Counted from the first letter of the stretch, positions 16,966-26,444 are shown. The stretch: DNA of 64,000 nucleotides from Algimonas porphyrae (GCF_041429795.1 NZ_CP163424.1:2854001-2918000), one strand, 5' to 3'. Numbers and translations are program-made. The notes: generated by a model from the sequence alone, not told the origin.

Positions 16966-17553
16966 ATGGTCAAGCTCAACAAGATCTACACGCGCACGGG
17001 TGACGATGGTTCGACTGGCCTTGTCGATGGCACGCGCCTGTCAAAGGACAGCGACCGGGTCGCCGCCTATGGCGATGTGGACGAAACCAACGCCGTGCTG
17101 GGCCTTGCCCGGCTCGAATTGACCCATATGGGTCTGGACCGGATGCTGGGACGCATTCAGAACGAACTGTTCGATCTTGGCGCCGATCTCGCGACACCTT
17201 TGCCGGCGGAAGGCGATCCGGACTCGGAATATGCACTGCGTATCGTCGCCACCCAGGTGGAACGGCTTGAAACCGATCTCGACGCGCTGAATGATGAGAT
17301 GAACGCCCTGACCAGCTTTATTCTGCCGGGCGGGTCACCGCCTGCAGCCTATCTGCATCAGGCCCGCACAGTCGCTCGCCGGGCCGAACGCAGTATGGTT
17401 CGTCTGGCGGAGCACACCGCGGTCAATCCGCAAGCCATGGCTTACATCAACCGTCTGTCGGATTTTCTGTTCGTGGCGGCGCGGTGGTGCAACGAACAGG
17501 GCGCGGGCGATATCCTATGGGTGCCCGGAGCCACGCGCCAACCATCCGCCTGA
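16966..17553 (+). CDS. ATP:cob(I)alamin adenosyltransferase, PduO type
   Basis: 195 residues. Adenosylates cob(I)alamin to make coenzyme B12. The N-terminal ATP-binding motif KIYTRTGDDGSTGLVDG, the YGDVDETNAVLG segment, FILPGGSPPAAYLHQARTVARRAER and NRLSDFLFVAARWCN are the diagnostic PduO-type blocks. It is in an operon with the HIG1 protein, with no cobalamin synthesis genes nearby, so a salvage role is plausible. Confidence 0.95.
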   Translation: MVKLNKIYTRTGDDGSTGLVDGTRLSKDSDRVAAYGDVDETNAVLGLARLELTHMGLDRMLGRIQNELFDLGADLATPLPAEGDPDSEYALRIVATQVERLETDLDALNDEMNALTSFILPGGSPPAAYLHQARTVARRAERSMVRLAEHTAVNPQAMAYINRLSDFLFVAARWCNEQGAGDILWVPGATRQPSA

Positions 17554-17555
17554 CG

Positions 17556-18194
17556 CTAGCGACCGCGGGTGAGATATTGCCGCGTCCGGGCGGCTATTTC
17601 AGTCGGCGTGCTGCGATTGGTAAAGAAGTCGACAAACTGTCCGTCACGACCCAGCAGAAACACCAGGTCCTGATGATCGACCGTATAACCCATCGCCGAT
17701 TCATCCATATCGACCTTCTGGGCATAGACCTTATAGGCCGTTTTTATAGTCTCGATCTGGTCGACGGTGCCGGTAAAACCGCGCAGACCGTCCGGAAATC
17801 CGTTATTGCCGATATAGGTCGCCATTTGCTCCGGCGTGTCGCGCTCCGGGTCCACACTGACGAGAACATATTGCACATCATTGCCATAATCGCCCATGCG
17901 CTCCTGCGCAGCGCCGAGCTTCTGCAAGGCCGTCGGACACACATCCGGGCAATAGGTGAAGCCAAAATAAAGCAGCGTGGGCGTGCCTTCGAAAGCCGCT
18001 TCGGTAACGACAGCGCCTGTATCATCGACGAGGGTAAACGGACCACCGAGCTCCGCAGTACCTGAACTGACCGTTCTGGACCCTGCCTGCCCGGCTTCTC
18101 CGGAAGTGGCATTCGGTCCGCAGGACGCAAGAAGTGTGGCCGTCAAGGCTGACAGAGCAAAGGTCGCAAGACGATTTCGGGAGGCAAATGGCAT
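17556..18194 (-). CDS. SCO1/SenC family copper-binding lipoprotein
   Basis: About 212 residues from the ATG at 18194. A lipobox LLASC (Cys about residue 25) makes it a lipoprotein. The thioredoxin-like fold carries the copper motif TYCPDVCP and a distal histidine in YTVDHQDLVFLL, which define SCO proteins that deliver copper to cytochrome c oxidase. It is divergent from regB, the same association as senC-regB-regA in other alphaproteobacteria, where redox sensing and oxidase assembly are linked. Confidence 0.92.
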   Translation of the reverse strand: MPFASRNRLATFALSALTATLLASCGPNATSGEAGQAGSRTVSSGTAELGGPFTLVDDTGAVVTEAAFEGTPTLLYFGFTYCPDVCPTALQKLGAAQERMGDYGNDVQYVLVSVDPERDTPEQMATYIGNNGFPDGLRGFTGTVDQIETIKTAYKVYAQKVDMDESAMGYTVDHQDLVFLLGRDGQFVDFFTNRSTPTEIAARTRQYLTRGR

Positions 18195-18271
18195 GGATTG
18201 TCTCACTAGAGATGTGTTCGTCGCGTATATAGGTTTATCCGGCGGTCAGACCAGAGGGGAAGCGCGGCCTA

Positions 18272-19597
18272 ATGAACGCATCTGACCCTATTTCGCACCG
18301 CTTACTGGACCCTGACCAGCCCGTTTCCGCTTTGCCGCAACGTCAGCTGACCGGGTCTCTACGTCGATATACGCTCATTTTGCTGCGCTGGGCTGCCATT
18401 ATCGGTCAGGCCATCACCCTGCTGCTGGTCTCGCAGTGGCTAGGCTTCGATGTCCCTCTCGTGGGGTCTGCGATCGTGATCGGAGTCGCGCTTCTTGTAA
18501 ATATTGCGATCAGCCTGACGCTTCCTCTCGACCGCCGCGTGTCGGACGCCGAAGCGATCGCGCAGCTCGGTTTCGATATCGCCCAGCTGGCCCTGCTGCT
18601 TTACCTGAATGGCGGGATCGAAAATCCGTTCGCGATCCTGTTTCTCGCACCTGTAGTCACGTCGGCCACGACTTTGTCGAAGCGGGTGCTGGCAACAGTT
18701 GCCGGGCTGGCCCTGATATCTGCAACCTGCCTGATGCTCTGGCACGAACCTATTCCGTGGATTCCTGGCGTTCTGTTCGAACTACCCCGCGTTTATGAAT
18801 TTGGCCTGCTGGCCGGGATCGTCGTCGGCACGAGTTTCACCTCACTCTACGCATGGCGTGCGACGCTCGAGAGCCGCACCATGAGCGCGGCCCTGTCGGC
18901 GACCGAACAGCGCCTTGCACAGGAACAGAAACTGTCAGCGCTGGGAAGCCTGGCCGCGGCGGCAGCGCATGAACTGGGCACGCCGCTGGCCACGATCACC
19001 GTGACCGCCAAAGAAATGACCCGCGAACTTCCAGAAGGCCCTCTGTCCGAAGACGCTGCGTTGGTACTCAGCCAGGCGCAACGCTGCCGGGCTATCCTCG
19101 AGCAGCTAGCTCTGCGGGGCGACACACCTGACCTCATTCACGAAACACTCAGTCTTGAAGACCTGCTGGAAGAAGCCGCCGAAGGCTACATCGATCGTGA
19201 CCGTGACTTGATCGTGGAAAGCCATCAGGATGATGGTCGCCTGCCCATCATGATCCGGCGCAGACCCGAACTGCTATACGCCCTGAAGAACTTCACGGAA
19301 AACGCCGTCGATTTTGCCGCGAGCCGCGTCGAGCTGACGGCCCGGGCGTCGCGCAAAACCGTCTCGATCACGATCGATGATGACGGGCCCGGGTTTGACC
19401 CGCTGATCCGGGGTCGACTTGGTCAGCCCTATGTCACCACGCGCTCTCGCGGGCGCAGCGCCGGCGGATTGGGTTTGGGGGTTTTTATCGCCTCGACCCT
19501 TGTCGAACGGACCGGTGGGCAGGTCGCATTTGAACGGTCTCCGCTGAATGGGGCGCGCATCCGCTGCGTCTGGTCGACCGAAGCCCTGTCCGTCTGA
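18272..19597 (+). CDS. regB: RegB/PrrB/ActS family redox sensor histidine kinase
   Basis: 441 residues: six transmembrane helices in the first 190 residues, with the ubiquinone-site motif LNGGIENPF (about 112-120), then an H-box SLAAAAAHELGTPLATI with the phosphorylated His at about 233, a cysteine in QAQRCRAIL that corresponds in position to the redox-active cysteine of RegB, and the N and G boxes (NFTENAVDFA, DDDGPGF, GGLGLGVFIA). RegB senses the redox state and phosphorylates RegA. The response regulator gene follows 109 bases downstream. Confidence 0.93.
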   Translation: MNASDPISHRLLDPDQPVSALPQRQLTGSLRRYTLILLRWAAIIGQAITLLLVSQWLGFDVPLVGSAIVIGVALLVNIAISLTLPLDRRVSDAEAIAQLGFDIAQLALLLYLNGGIENPFAILFLAPVVTSATTLSKRVLATVAGLALISATCLMLWHEPIPWIPGVLFELPRVYEFGLLAGIVVGTSFTSLYAWRATLESRTMSAALSATEQRLAQEQKLSALGSLAAAAAHELGTPLATITVTAKEMTRELPEGPLSEDAALVLSQAQRCRAILEQLALRGDTPDLIHETLSLEDLLEEAAEGYIDRDRDLIVESHQDDGRLPIMIRRRPELLYALKNFTENAVDFAASRVELTARASRKTVSITIDDDGPGFDPLIRGRLGQPYVTTRSRGRSAGGLGLGVFIASTLVERTGGQVAFERSPLNGARIRCVWSTEALSV

Positions 19598-19706
19598 CAC
19601 AGACTGCAACTCGCCTCATCACATTGGTGACAAGCTGCACAAACTGAGCCTCTTGCCAAGCCAAGCCAGCGCCCGATCCGTAACAGGATCAGAGAGAGGT
19701 TTGGCC

Positions 19707-20252
19707 ATGAGCGAATATACGCTGCCCGATGACACATCACTGATGATTCTGGACGATGACGCGCCCTTCAGGACCCGTCTGGGCCGTGCGTTGGAGCAAC
19801 GTGGCTTTGATGTCAGGACTTGCGAAACCGTGTTTGAAGCCAAGCATGAAGTTCGCAATAACCCACCTGCCTTCGCCGTCCTCGACATGAGACTGCAAGA
19901 TGGAAACGGGATGGATGTGATCGACCAGCTGCATGATGCCCGGCCTGGTTCCAAGATGGTCATGCTGACCGGCTACGGCAATCTGGCGACGGCCGTGGCC
20001 GCCGTCAAACGTGGCGCGGTCGACTATCTCGCCAAACCGGCGGATGCAGACGATGTCTGCAAGGCGCTTCTATCCGAGCCCGGCAAGGCACCAGAGCCCC
20101 CGGAAAACCCCATGAGTGCGGACCGAGTGCGCTGGGAGCATATTCAGCGAGTCTACGAACTCTGCGGGAAAAATGTTTCCGAAACGGCGCGACGTTTGAA
20201 CATGCACCGCCGAACACTGCAGCGAATTCTGGCGAAGCGCGCGCCCCGCTAG
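19707..20252 (+). CDS. regA: RegA/PrrA/ActR family response regulator
   Basis: 181 residues from the ATG at 19707, preceded by GAGAGAGG; the frame continues upstream to 19548 but that overlaps regB. The receiver domain has acidic residues LDDD, the phospho-aspartate in AVLDMRLQDG, a conserved Thr in MLTGYG and Lys in LAKPAD. The C-terminus is the characteristic RegA Fis-type HTH: NVSETARRLNMHRRTLQRILAKR. Regulates respiration, carbon and nitrogen metabolism in response to RegB. Confidence 0.95.
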   Translation: MSEYTLPDDTSLMILDDDAPFRTRLGRALEQRGFDVRTCETVFEAKHEVRNNPPAFAVLDMRLQDGNGMDVIDQLHDARPGSKMVMLTGYGNLATAVAAVKRGAVDYLAKPADADDVCKALLSEPGKAPEPPENPMSADRVRWEHIQRVYELCGKNVSETARRLNMHRRTLQRILAKRAPR

Positions 20253-20305
20253 CTTCGAAAACCGCCGGCACGTTCGCTGTGTTTCCTGTATCTCCGCGCA
20301 TGAAA

Positions 20306-20334
20306 AAGCCCCCGTGCCTGATGGCCGGGGGCTT
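20306..20334. terminator. Bidirectional intrinsic terminator between regA and the fasciclin gene
   Basis: 9-bp stem AAGCCCCCG/CGGGGGCTT (20306-20314 and 20326-20334). A T-rich tract (TTTCTTGTT) follows on the plus strand and an A run precedes it (five T on the minus strand), so it can serve both convergent genes. Confidence 0.9.
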
Positions 20335-20351
20335 TCTTGTTCGTGTCTCGC

Positions 20352-20915
20352 TTACTTCGGCAGCAGAACCGACGTCACAACGTGGACAGTCCCGTTGGAT
20401 GTCGTCACATCCGCCATGGCGACTTTACCCTTGCCGCCCATTTCGTCCTTCACGTAGACATTGCCGTCCTTGACATAGGCCTTCAGCGTCGCGCCTGAGA
20501 GGGTGGTCAGTTTCGCCTTGCCGCCATTGGCTTCTGCCATTTCGATGATCGACGCAGCGTCGAACGATCCAGCAACAACATGGCTGGTCAGGACCTTGGA
20601 CAGCTTCGCCTTGTTCTCCGGTTTCAGGAGCGTGTCGACCGTGCCGGCCGGCAGGGCACCGAACGCATCATTGGTTGGGGCAAACACTGTGAATGGGCCG
20701 TCGCCAGACAGTGCATCAACCAGATCCGCCGCCTTCACGGCTGCGACAAGCGTCGACAGATCATCGACCGAAACAGCGGTCTCGACAATGTTCGGACCCG
20801 TTTCCATCGCGCCCATGACGGCGGTGTCTTTTTTCTTGTGATCACCCGCCAGAGCAGGTGCGGCGAATGCAGATGTTGCCAGGAGGGCGGCGGCGATGAG
20901 GGGTTTGATAGTCAT
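20352..20915 (-). CDS. Secreted fasciclin (FAS1) domain protein
   Basis: 187 residues: signal peptide (LIAAALLATSAFAAPALAG), a short Lys-rich linker, and one complete FAS1 domain with conserved blocks TLVAAVKAADLVDAL, PFTVFAPTNDAFGALP, the HVVAG segment and VTTSNGTVHVVTSVLLP. FAS1 proteins mediate adhesion and matrix contact. Monocistronic. Confidence 0.93.
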   Translation of the reverse strand: MTIKPLIAAALLATSAFAAPALAGDHKKKDTAVMGAMETGPNIVETAVSVDDLSTLVAAVKAADLVDALSGDGPFTVFAPTNDAFGALPAGTVDTLLKPENKAKLSKVLTSHVVAGSFDAASIIEMAEANGGKAKLTTLSGATLKAYVKDGNVYVKDEMGGKGKVAMADVTTSNGTVHVVTSVLLPK

Positions 20916-21123
20916 GGGGAAGCTCTCTTTGTGTTTCGATCAGTACAACGGCCGATGATGCGACCTGGACCTGATACGGCCCGCCCCGGACCACGGACGC
21001 CCAGATGACGCGTGTGTGATAAGCCTGACAAATCCGTCATGCAGAATGCGCCTCGGACGGGTGGGCCCGAGGCGAAAGCCCATTGTGACAACAGGAGACT
21101 GGAAAGCGTGCACGGGCTCTGCC

Positions 21124-22242
21124 ATGGGCACGCCAATGTCTATTGCAACTCCCATAGCCGAAGGCACGCGGCTGAACCATGTTCAGGCCTTGCGGGGTCT
21201 GGCAGCCCTACTGGTTCTGCTGGCCCATATGGCGCAGGTTGAGATCCGTGGTACGGATCGCACGATCCTGCCCGAAAGCTTCGATTGGGGCATGATGGGC
21301 GTCGACCTGTTCTTCGTAATCAGCGGCTTCATCATGGTTTTCGTAACCAGGAACTGGCGGGAGAATCACTTGCACGACCGGTTGGCCCGTGTCGGCGAAT
21401 TCCTCTTTGCCCGCGTCACCCGGATCTACCCGCTGTACTGGATTGTGACGCTGGCGCTCTTTATGGTCTGGATGCTGCGCCCTGACATGGTATTTTCCAG
21501 CTCACCCAATGAACCGCAGATTTTCAACACAGTGTTCCTAGTCCCGGCCTATGCTTATCCATTGCTCGAAGTCGGGTGGACACTGGTCTATGAGATGGGC
21601 TTCTACCTTCTGTTCGGCCTGTTACTGCTCGCCCCTGCGCGGTGGCGACCATGGGGCCTTCTGGCTTGGGCTGCCATCACGCTGACCGGCAATCTGTCCG
21701 GCTGGCAGACTGGATCCGCCATCGCCTTTCATGCTTTCAACCCGCTGGTATTCGAATTCCTGGCCGGTGCCGCCACCGGGCTGATCTTTTTGCGTATCAA
21801 GGGGGACCGCATATATGGTGCGATATTGCTCGCAATCGGACTGGCCGGGCTCTTCATGTGGTTCTTCTCCGCCGTACCGTTTCAGGATGGGTGGCCCCGT
21901 GTCCTGTGCCTGACGCTGCCGTCTTGCGCCGTGCTACTCGGCGCGGCCTGGATGGACCGCGCTGGCCTGCGCGCCCCCCGCTTCATGGTTCATCTAGGCG
22001 ACTGGAGCTACGCGCTCTATCTGACGCATCTGCTGACGCTCGTGCTCGTCGCACGGCTGTGGCGTAAAGCCGGTCTGGAAGACGTTCCGTCTATCGTCCT
22101 GCTGGTCGTTATGGGTGTGGCCGCCATTCTTGTCGCGGCCCTCACTTACAGACTGATCGAACGCCCCCTGCTCACTCTGGCGAAAGCCTCGCGCAAACGC
22201 CTGTTCAAGGAACGCCCGTCAGCAGCACCGGCCGCTAGATGA
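21124..22242 (+). CDS. Integral membrane acyltransferase (Acyltransferase_3 family)
   Basis: About 372 residues. The family signature is at the N-terminus: VQALRGLAALLVLLAHMAQ (Arg and His of the active site), MMGVDLFFVISGFIMVF, and FARVTRIYPLYWIV. About ten transmembrane helices follow, ending in TYRLIERPLLTLAK. These enzymes O-acetylate cell-surface sugars such as LPS or exopolysaccharide. The start is uncertain between ATG 21124 and 21136; neither has a strong ribosome-binding site. The 3' end overlaps nadA by 8 bases, convergently. Confidence 0.9.
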   Translation: MGTPMSIATPIAEGTRLNHVQALRGLAALLVLLAHMAQVEIRGTDRTILPESFDWGMMGVDLFFVISGFIMVFVTRNWRENHLHDRLARVGEFLFARVTRIYPLYWIVTLALFMVWMLRPDMVFSSSPNEPQIFNTVFLVPAYAYPLLEVGWTLVYEMGFYLLFGLLLLAPARWRPWGLLAWAAITLTGNLSGWQTGSAIAFHAFNPLVFEFLAGAATGLIFLRIKGDRIYGAILLAIGLAGLFMWFFSAVPFQDGWPRVLCLTLPSCAVLLGAAWMDRAGLRAPRFMVHLGDWSYALYLTHLLTLVLVARLWRKAGLEDVPSIVLLVVMGVAAILVAALTYRLIERPLLTLAKASRKRLFKERPSAAPAAR

Positions 22243-23410
22243 CCTGGATATCCTTGATCGGGCTGTCCGGATCGAAATAGCCTTTTTCCTTAGGAAAACT
22301 GACATTGATCATGCGCATGACAGCCTCATAGGCCTGAGCTCGCATCGGTTCAGGGACCAGCACCTCGTTCGTTTCGTCACGCAAACATTCATACAGGTTT
22401 TCCAGCGTGATCCGCTTCATATGTGGGCAGAGATTGCAGGGCCGGACAAAATCGACGGTCGGATTGGCCATGGCGACATTGTCGGACATGGAGCATTCCG
22501 TTAGCAAGATCACCTTCGCCGGATTACGGTCGCCGACATAATCGCTCATCGCTTTAGTCGATCCCGTAAAATCGGACTCTGCCACCACTTCTGGCGGACA
22601 TTCCGGGTGGGCCAGCACGACGACGCCCGGATTGGCGGCGCGCATGTCGCGCACATCTTCCGCAGAAAAGCGCGCATGGACCTCGCAGCGACCATGCCAG
22701 GCGATGATCTCGATTCCGGTCTGGCGCGCGACATTCTTGGCGAGAAATTCGTCAGGCAGCATGATGACTTTGTCCACGCCCCATTCTGCGGCGATATGTT
22801 CCACGATCGCCACGGCATTGGACGAAGTGCAGCAAATGTCGCTCTCCGCCTTCACGTCGGCGGAGGTATTGACATAGGTGACAACCGGCAGGCCCGGATA
22901 GCGCTGTTTGATCAGGCGCACATCCTCACCCGTGATCGAGCTGGCCAGTGAGCAGCCCGCCCGCATTGAGGGTATGAAAACCCGTTTGTCAGGGCAGAGT
23001 ATCTTGGAGGTTTCGGCCATGAAATGCACGCCGCCCTGAATGATCATGTCGGCTTCGGTCTTGGTCGCTTCGATTGCCAGACCCAGCGAGTCGCCGCGAT
23101 AATCGCCGACCAGCGCGAAGATGTCCGGCGTCATGTAATTGTGCGCCAGGACGACCGCGTTCTTCTGTGTCTTCAGCGTATTGATCGCATGAACGAGCGG
23201 CGCATAGGCGGGCCACTCGAACTCAGGAATAAAATCGCTAACCTGTTCATAAAGATGGTCGGTCGCGGCTTTGACCTCATCCGTATAGGGCAGGTCTTTC
23301 GGGTAGCCATCCAGATCTTTTCCCGGAACGGCACAGACACCGTTCGGCACTTCGAGCGTCTGCCCGATCCAGTTGCCGTGTTCCCAGTTCAGGAGCTCTT
23401 TGCCCATCAT
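22235..23410 (-). CDS. nadA: Quinolinate synthase
   Basis: 391 residues from the ATG at 23410, which follows an AAGGGA ribosome-binding site; the frame is open to 23461. Condenses iminoaspartate with dihydroxyacetone phosphate for NAD synthesis. The three [4Fe-4S] cysteines are in MRAGCSLASS, DICCTSSNA and RPCNLCPHM; VVLAHNYMTPDI, DSLGLA and VHFMAETSKILCPDK are the conserved substrate blocks. nadB/nadC are not adjacent. Confidence 0.95.
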   Translation of the reverse strand: MMGKELLNWEHGNWIGQTLEVPNGVCAVPGKDLDGYPKDLPYTDEVKAATDHLYEQVSDFIPEFEWPAYAPLVHAINTLKTQKNAVVLAHNYMTPDIFALVGDYRGDSLGLAIEATKTEADMIIQGGVHFMAETSKILCPDKRVFIPSMRAGCSLASSITGEDVRLIKQRYPGLPVVTYVNTSADVKAESDICCTSSNAVAIVEHIAAEWGVDKVIMLPDEFLAKNVARQTGIEIIAWHGRCEVHARFSAEDVRDMRAANPGVVVLAHPECPPEVVAESDFTGSTKAMSDYVGDRNPAKVILLTECSMSDNVAMANPTVDFVRPCNLCPHMKRITLENLYECLRDETNEVLVPEPMRAQAYEAVMRMINVSFPKEKGYFDPDSPIKDIQVI

Positions 23411-23447
23411 CCATCCCTTATATGGTTCGGACCTGATATAGGGCGCG

Positions 23448-23738
23448 TTAGGCGAAGACAAAAGGGATAGCGAGCGTTGACCCCCCGATCAAAGCGCCGA
23501 ATGCAATCGCATAGTTGGAGATTTTTGCGGCCGGACGGGGAACGCGGCGATCCATGATCCGACCGATAAATCCGAAAATGATTGCCATGGCTGCGCCTGC
23601 CAGTGCCCAGAACGGGACGGCCACAGTCGCAAACCCCTGCGCATCGCTGGCATCCATGCGCAGCATGTAAAGCTGAACCATGGATGTCAGGCCCGCAGCC
23701 AGGCCGAAAATCGCAATCACATTGATAAGTAGTCGCAT
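23448..23738 (-). CDS. Small three-helix membrane protein
   Basis: 97 residues from the ATG at 23738, spaced correctly after an AAAGG site (the in-frame ATG at 23744 is too close to it). Hydrophobic segments are LLINVIAIFGLAAGLTSMVQL, VAVPFWALAGAAMAIIFGFIG and ISNYAIAFGALIGGSTLAIPFVF. No family recognised. It lies just upstream of nadA in the same direction. Confidence 0.55.
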   Translation of the reverse strand: MRLLINVIAIFGLAAGLTSMVQLYMLRMDASDAQGFATVAVPFWALAGAAMAIIFGFIGRIMDRRVPRPAAKISNYAIAFGALIGGSTLAIPFVFA

Positions 23739-23891
23739 CGTCATCCTTTCGACACACTGTTTCGAACATCAATGCGGCTCAAGCAGCATCAAGTCTCAAC
23801 TGTGGTGAACATTGCGACGCGCGGCGTCAAGCCGCTGCCAAATCAGCGCAGTACGGTAGCGCAGACCGTTGCGCAGGGCTAAAGCGCCGTC

Positions 23892-24413
23892 ATGATCAAG
23901 ACTGCCCTCTATCAGCTATTCGTCCCCTCGGGACGAACGAACCGCCGGACGTTCTGGATCACGCTGGCGGCTTTTGCCGGTCTCGTCAGCCTTTTCAAAT
24001 GGGGGCTGTTCCAGCACGACACGTCTGGCACCTTCTATTTCTGGGGCTTTCTTGTCTGGATCATCATGCTGTTTTGCGGCCTGTTTGCGATTTACGGCAA
24101 GCGTTTGAAGGATTTCGGGCGGTCCGTGCTGCCGATCGTCGGTCTTTTGACCGCGATTATCATCGTTCTGATCGTCATCATGCTGACCAATGGCGGGGCT
24201 GAATATTTCGAAGCCTATTCGCAGTATGACCGCAAGGCGACAATCGACCCGGAAGTCAGACAGGCGATCAATGAGCGTTATGAAGCCCGCATGTCCGGCG
24301 CAGCCCCGCTCGTAACCTATTCACTCAGCGCCATGTTGATCGCCTTCACGGCCTGGGTTGGGCTGACCAAAGGCGATCCGCAAGCCAACCGATATGGATC
24401 GCCACCAATCTGA
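23892..24413 (+). CDS. DUF805-like membrane protein (copy 1)
   Basis: 173 residues. The N-terminal FVPSGRTNRRTFWITLAAF and the GKRLKDFGRSVLPI motif after helix 2 are the DUF805 hallmarks, with four transmembrane helices and a 45-residue acidic insertion before the last one. The C-terminal GDPQANRYGSPP is typical. Role unknown. It is followed 69 bases later by a second DUF805 gene. Confidence 0.8.
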   Translation: MIKTALYQLFVPSGRTNRRTFWITLAAFAGLVSLFKWGLFQHDTSGTFYFWGFLVWIIMLFCGLFAIYGKRLKDFGRSVLPIVGLLTAIIIVLIVIMLTNGGAEYFEAYSQYDRKATIDPEVRQAINERYEARMSGAAPLVTYSLSAMLIAFTAWVGLTKGDPQANRYGSPPI

Positions 24414-24482
24414 GTCCGATTTTGCTTGCAAACTGCCAAGAATTTGCCACTCTTTGCCGACTAACGATAAAGGGAGTGTTTC

Positions 24483-24989
24483 ATGGGTAATCTTCTGTTT
24501 TCACCAAGCGGCCGGATCGGGCCCAGCGCCTATATGAAGGGCATGATCGTGCTGGCGGTCATCAGTGCCATCATCAGTCTGATACCGATGTTCAGTCCGA
24601 GTCTCGGCATGATTCTGGGGTTTGTCTCGCTGATCCTGATCATTCCGTTCATCTTTCTGGGCATCAAGCGCAGTCATGATGCTGGCAAATCAGGATGGAT
24701 GGTGCTGACACATATCCTTCTTTACATTGGCGTCGCCGTTGCACTGGGCTTCCTGTTGCAGGCCATCGGCATGGGGCCGTCTGCTGAAGCTGAAGCCGCC
24801 ATCGAAGCTGCCAGCGAAAGCGCCGATCTCGGCGAAGTTATGCGTCTTTCAGGGGAACTGGCTCAAGATCAGGCTTTACCGTCTGCTGTCGCCAGCCTTG
24901 TCGGAACATTGGTGAGCGCGTTCTTGGTCAACATGTTCAATAAGCAGGATCCGGGCGACAACCAGTATGGTCCCGTCCCTGCTGCCTGA
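24483..24989 (+). CDS. DUF805-like membrane protein (copy 2)
   Basis: 168 residues: FSPSGRIGPSAYMKGM, four helices, GIKRSHDAGKSGWMVL (the DUF805 R-x-H-D-x-G-x-S-G-W motif) and a C-terminal DPGDNQYGPVP. It differs from its neighbour in sequence but has the same architecture, including an acidic insertion (AEAEAAIEAASESADLGE) before the final helix. A terminator lies 22 bases after the stop, so the two genes probably end one transcript. Confidence 0.85.
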   Translation: MGNLLFSPSGRIGPSAYMKGMIVLAVISAIISLIPMFSPSLGMILGFVSLILIIPFIFLGIKRSHDAGKSGWMVLTHILLYIGVAVALGFLLQAIGMGPSAEAEAAIEAASESADLGEVMRLSGELAQDQALPSAVASLVGTLVSAFLVNMFNKQDPGDNQYGPVPAA

Positions 24990-25011
24990 GAGCAGTAACA
25001 TGCACCGTTTC

Positions 25012-25037
25012 AAGCCCGCCGCCAGGCGGGCTTTTTT
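25012..25037 (+). terminator. Intrinsic terminator of the DUF805 pair
   Basis: 9-bp perfect stem AAGCCCGCC/GGCGGGCTT (25012-25020, 25025-25033) with a GCCA loop, followed by a run of T on the plus strand. Confidence 0.93.
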
Positions 25038-25726
25038 CATGCTGTAAAGGTCGGGCCAAACAGCGTTTCAAAATTGCGCTTCAATGCTGCATCCACATTG
25101 GCCATCGATGCCGTCACACCGAGCGCTTTCAGCGACGTCACGCCATGCGCGCTAATTCCGCAAGGGACGATCCCGCCAAAGTGGGATAGATCCGGATCGA
25201 CATTGATCGACAGACCGTGAAAACTGACCCAACGGCGGATACGGATACCGATCGCAGCAATCTTGGCTTCCGTGCCGTCATCCATATCGACCCAGACCCC
25301 CACTCGGCCTTCACGCCGTCCGCCCGAAACGCCAAACTCCGACAGCGTATTGATCACCAACTGTTCGACGCCGGATACAAAGCAGCGAACGTCACGCCCG
25401 CGCTCACGCAGATCCAGCATCAGATAGCCGACGCGCTGCCCCGGACCATGATAGGTGTACTGCCCGCCGCGCCCGGCCTTGAAGACAGGAAAACGGTCCG
25501 GCTGAACCAGATCGCCCGACTTCGCACTGGTTCCGGCCGTATAGAGCGGGGGATGTTCGAGCAGCCAGACCTGCTCTGTGGCCACGTGATCTGCAATCGC
25601 CGCTGCGCGGGCCTCCATTTGCGACAGGGCGTGCGGATAGGCGACAGGCTGTGTGGCCTTGTGCCAATCGACCCGTTGATCGCTTCGCAGGGCTTCGAGC
25701 CCGCAGCCTGAGCCCGTTGAAGTCAT
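25037..25726 (-). CDS. lipB: Octanoyl-[ACP]:protein N-octanoyltransferase
   Basis: 229 residues. Transfers octanoate from acyl carrier protein to lipoyl domains. Family motifs are [17 protein letters not shown], the lysine in [10 protein letters not shown], and the catalytic cysteine in [16 protein letters not shown]. It is preceded 9 bases upstream by a lipoprotein gene in the same direction, suggesting an operon without an obvious functional link. Confidence 0.95.
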   Translation of the reverse strand: MTSTGSGCGLEALRSDQRVDWHKATQPVAYPHALSQMEARAAAIADHVATEQVWLLEHPPLYTAGTSAKSGDLVQPDRFPVFKAGRGGQYTYHGPGQRVGYLMLDLRERGRDVRCFVSGVEQLVINTLSEFGVSGGRREGRVGVWVDMDDGTEAKIAAIGIRIRRWVSFHGLSINVDPDLSHFGGIVPCGISAHGVTSLKALGVTASMANVDAALKRNFETLFGPTFTA

Positions 25727-25735
25727 ACGCCCGGA

Positions 25736-26194
25736 CTAGCCGAAATCGCGCAGCGACTCGCGCAAGACATCCGCCGCTTCCGGATGATCCCGGTAAATGC
25801 GCGTCAGTTGATCGACGATAGCTTCCTGTGTCTGCGCGATTTCCGGTGCCCGGCTCGCCAAGGCGGCCATATCCGCAAACCCCAGATTTCCGGCATTTTC
25901 GACCTTGTCGAACATGCGCTGATAGTTCTCGACGATAGCCTTGACTTGCGGCTCGATCTTATCCGCGCTGTCCGAGTCCGTCACGCCCTCCAGAAGCTCG
26001 GCGAGGAACTTCCCATCGGCGATGACCTGATCGGCCATATCCGGGATCGACATGTCGGCGACAGCCGCATCCGTGAGGGAGCCACCGCTATCCGCATCTC
26101 GGACCGAACGGTCCGGGTTATCGGATCCGGAACCGCAAGCGGACAGAACGCTGACGGACAGGGCGGTCAACAGGGCAGTGACAAAGGCTTTCAT
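25736..26194 (-). CDS. Hypothetical helical lipoprotein
   Basis: 152 residues from the ATG at 26194. The frame extends to 26452, but that extension is antisense to the tRNA-Leu gene and is not coding. The lipobox SVLSAC puts the lipidated cysteine at about residue 19. The mature part is acidic with long amphipathic helices (KIEPQVKAIVENYQRMFDKVENAGN) and no recognised domain. Likely in the same transcript as lipB. Confidence 0.6.
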   Translation of the reverse strand: MKAFVTALLTALSVSVLSACGSGSDNPDRSVRDADSGGSLTDAAVADMSIPDMADQVIADGKFLAELLEGVTDSDSADKIEPQVKAIVENYQRMFDKVENAGNLGFADMAALASRAPEIAQTQEAIVDQLTRIYRDHPEAADVLRESLRDFG

Positions 26195-26348
26195 GAAAGG
26201 CACATATGGTCCGCCCGGCAGACGGGCAAGGCCCGTCATGCGAAAGAGACGGATCACGCCCCAGTGCCCTGCAGACAATTCGACTTGGACCGTAAAACCC
26301 GCTTGCAAGACAGCCCTCTGCCTCGTTATAGGCCCGCCACCTTGATGT

Positions 26349-26435
26349 GCGGCCGTGGCGGAATTGGTAGACGCGCAGCGTTGAGGTCGCTGTGGGGTAA
26401 AACCCGTGGAAGTTCGAGTCTTCTCGGCCGCACCA
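26349..26435 (+). tRNA. tRNA-Leu (GAG anticodon), island integration site
   Basis: 87 bases including CCA. Acceptor stem GCGGCCG/CGGCCGC, discriminator A, encoded CCA; anticodon stem CAGCG/CGCTG with loop TTGAGGT gives anticodon GAG; a long variable arm and the T-loop GTTCGAGTC are present, as expected for a class II tRNA. The last 18 bases and 9 following bases are repeated perfectly at 59797-59823. Confidence 0.97.
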
Positions 26436-26444
26436 TTTTCCTTT
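26418..26444. repeat. attL core (27-bp direct repeat, tRNA-Leu 3' end)
   Basis: Begins GTCTTCTCGGCCGCACCA and continues 9 bases past the CCA. Identical to 59797-59823. The sequence 5' of it differs from the other copy, which fixes the outer edge of the core at GTCTTC. Confidence 0.92.

Noticed and set aside
21049-21074. Hairpin CGCCTCGG/CCGAGGCG upstream of the acyltransferase gene
   Set aside because: Only an 8-bp stem with a 10-base loop in GC-rich DNA; no riboswitch features seen.
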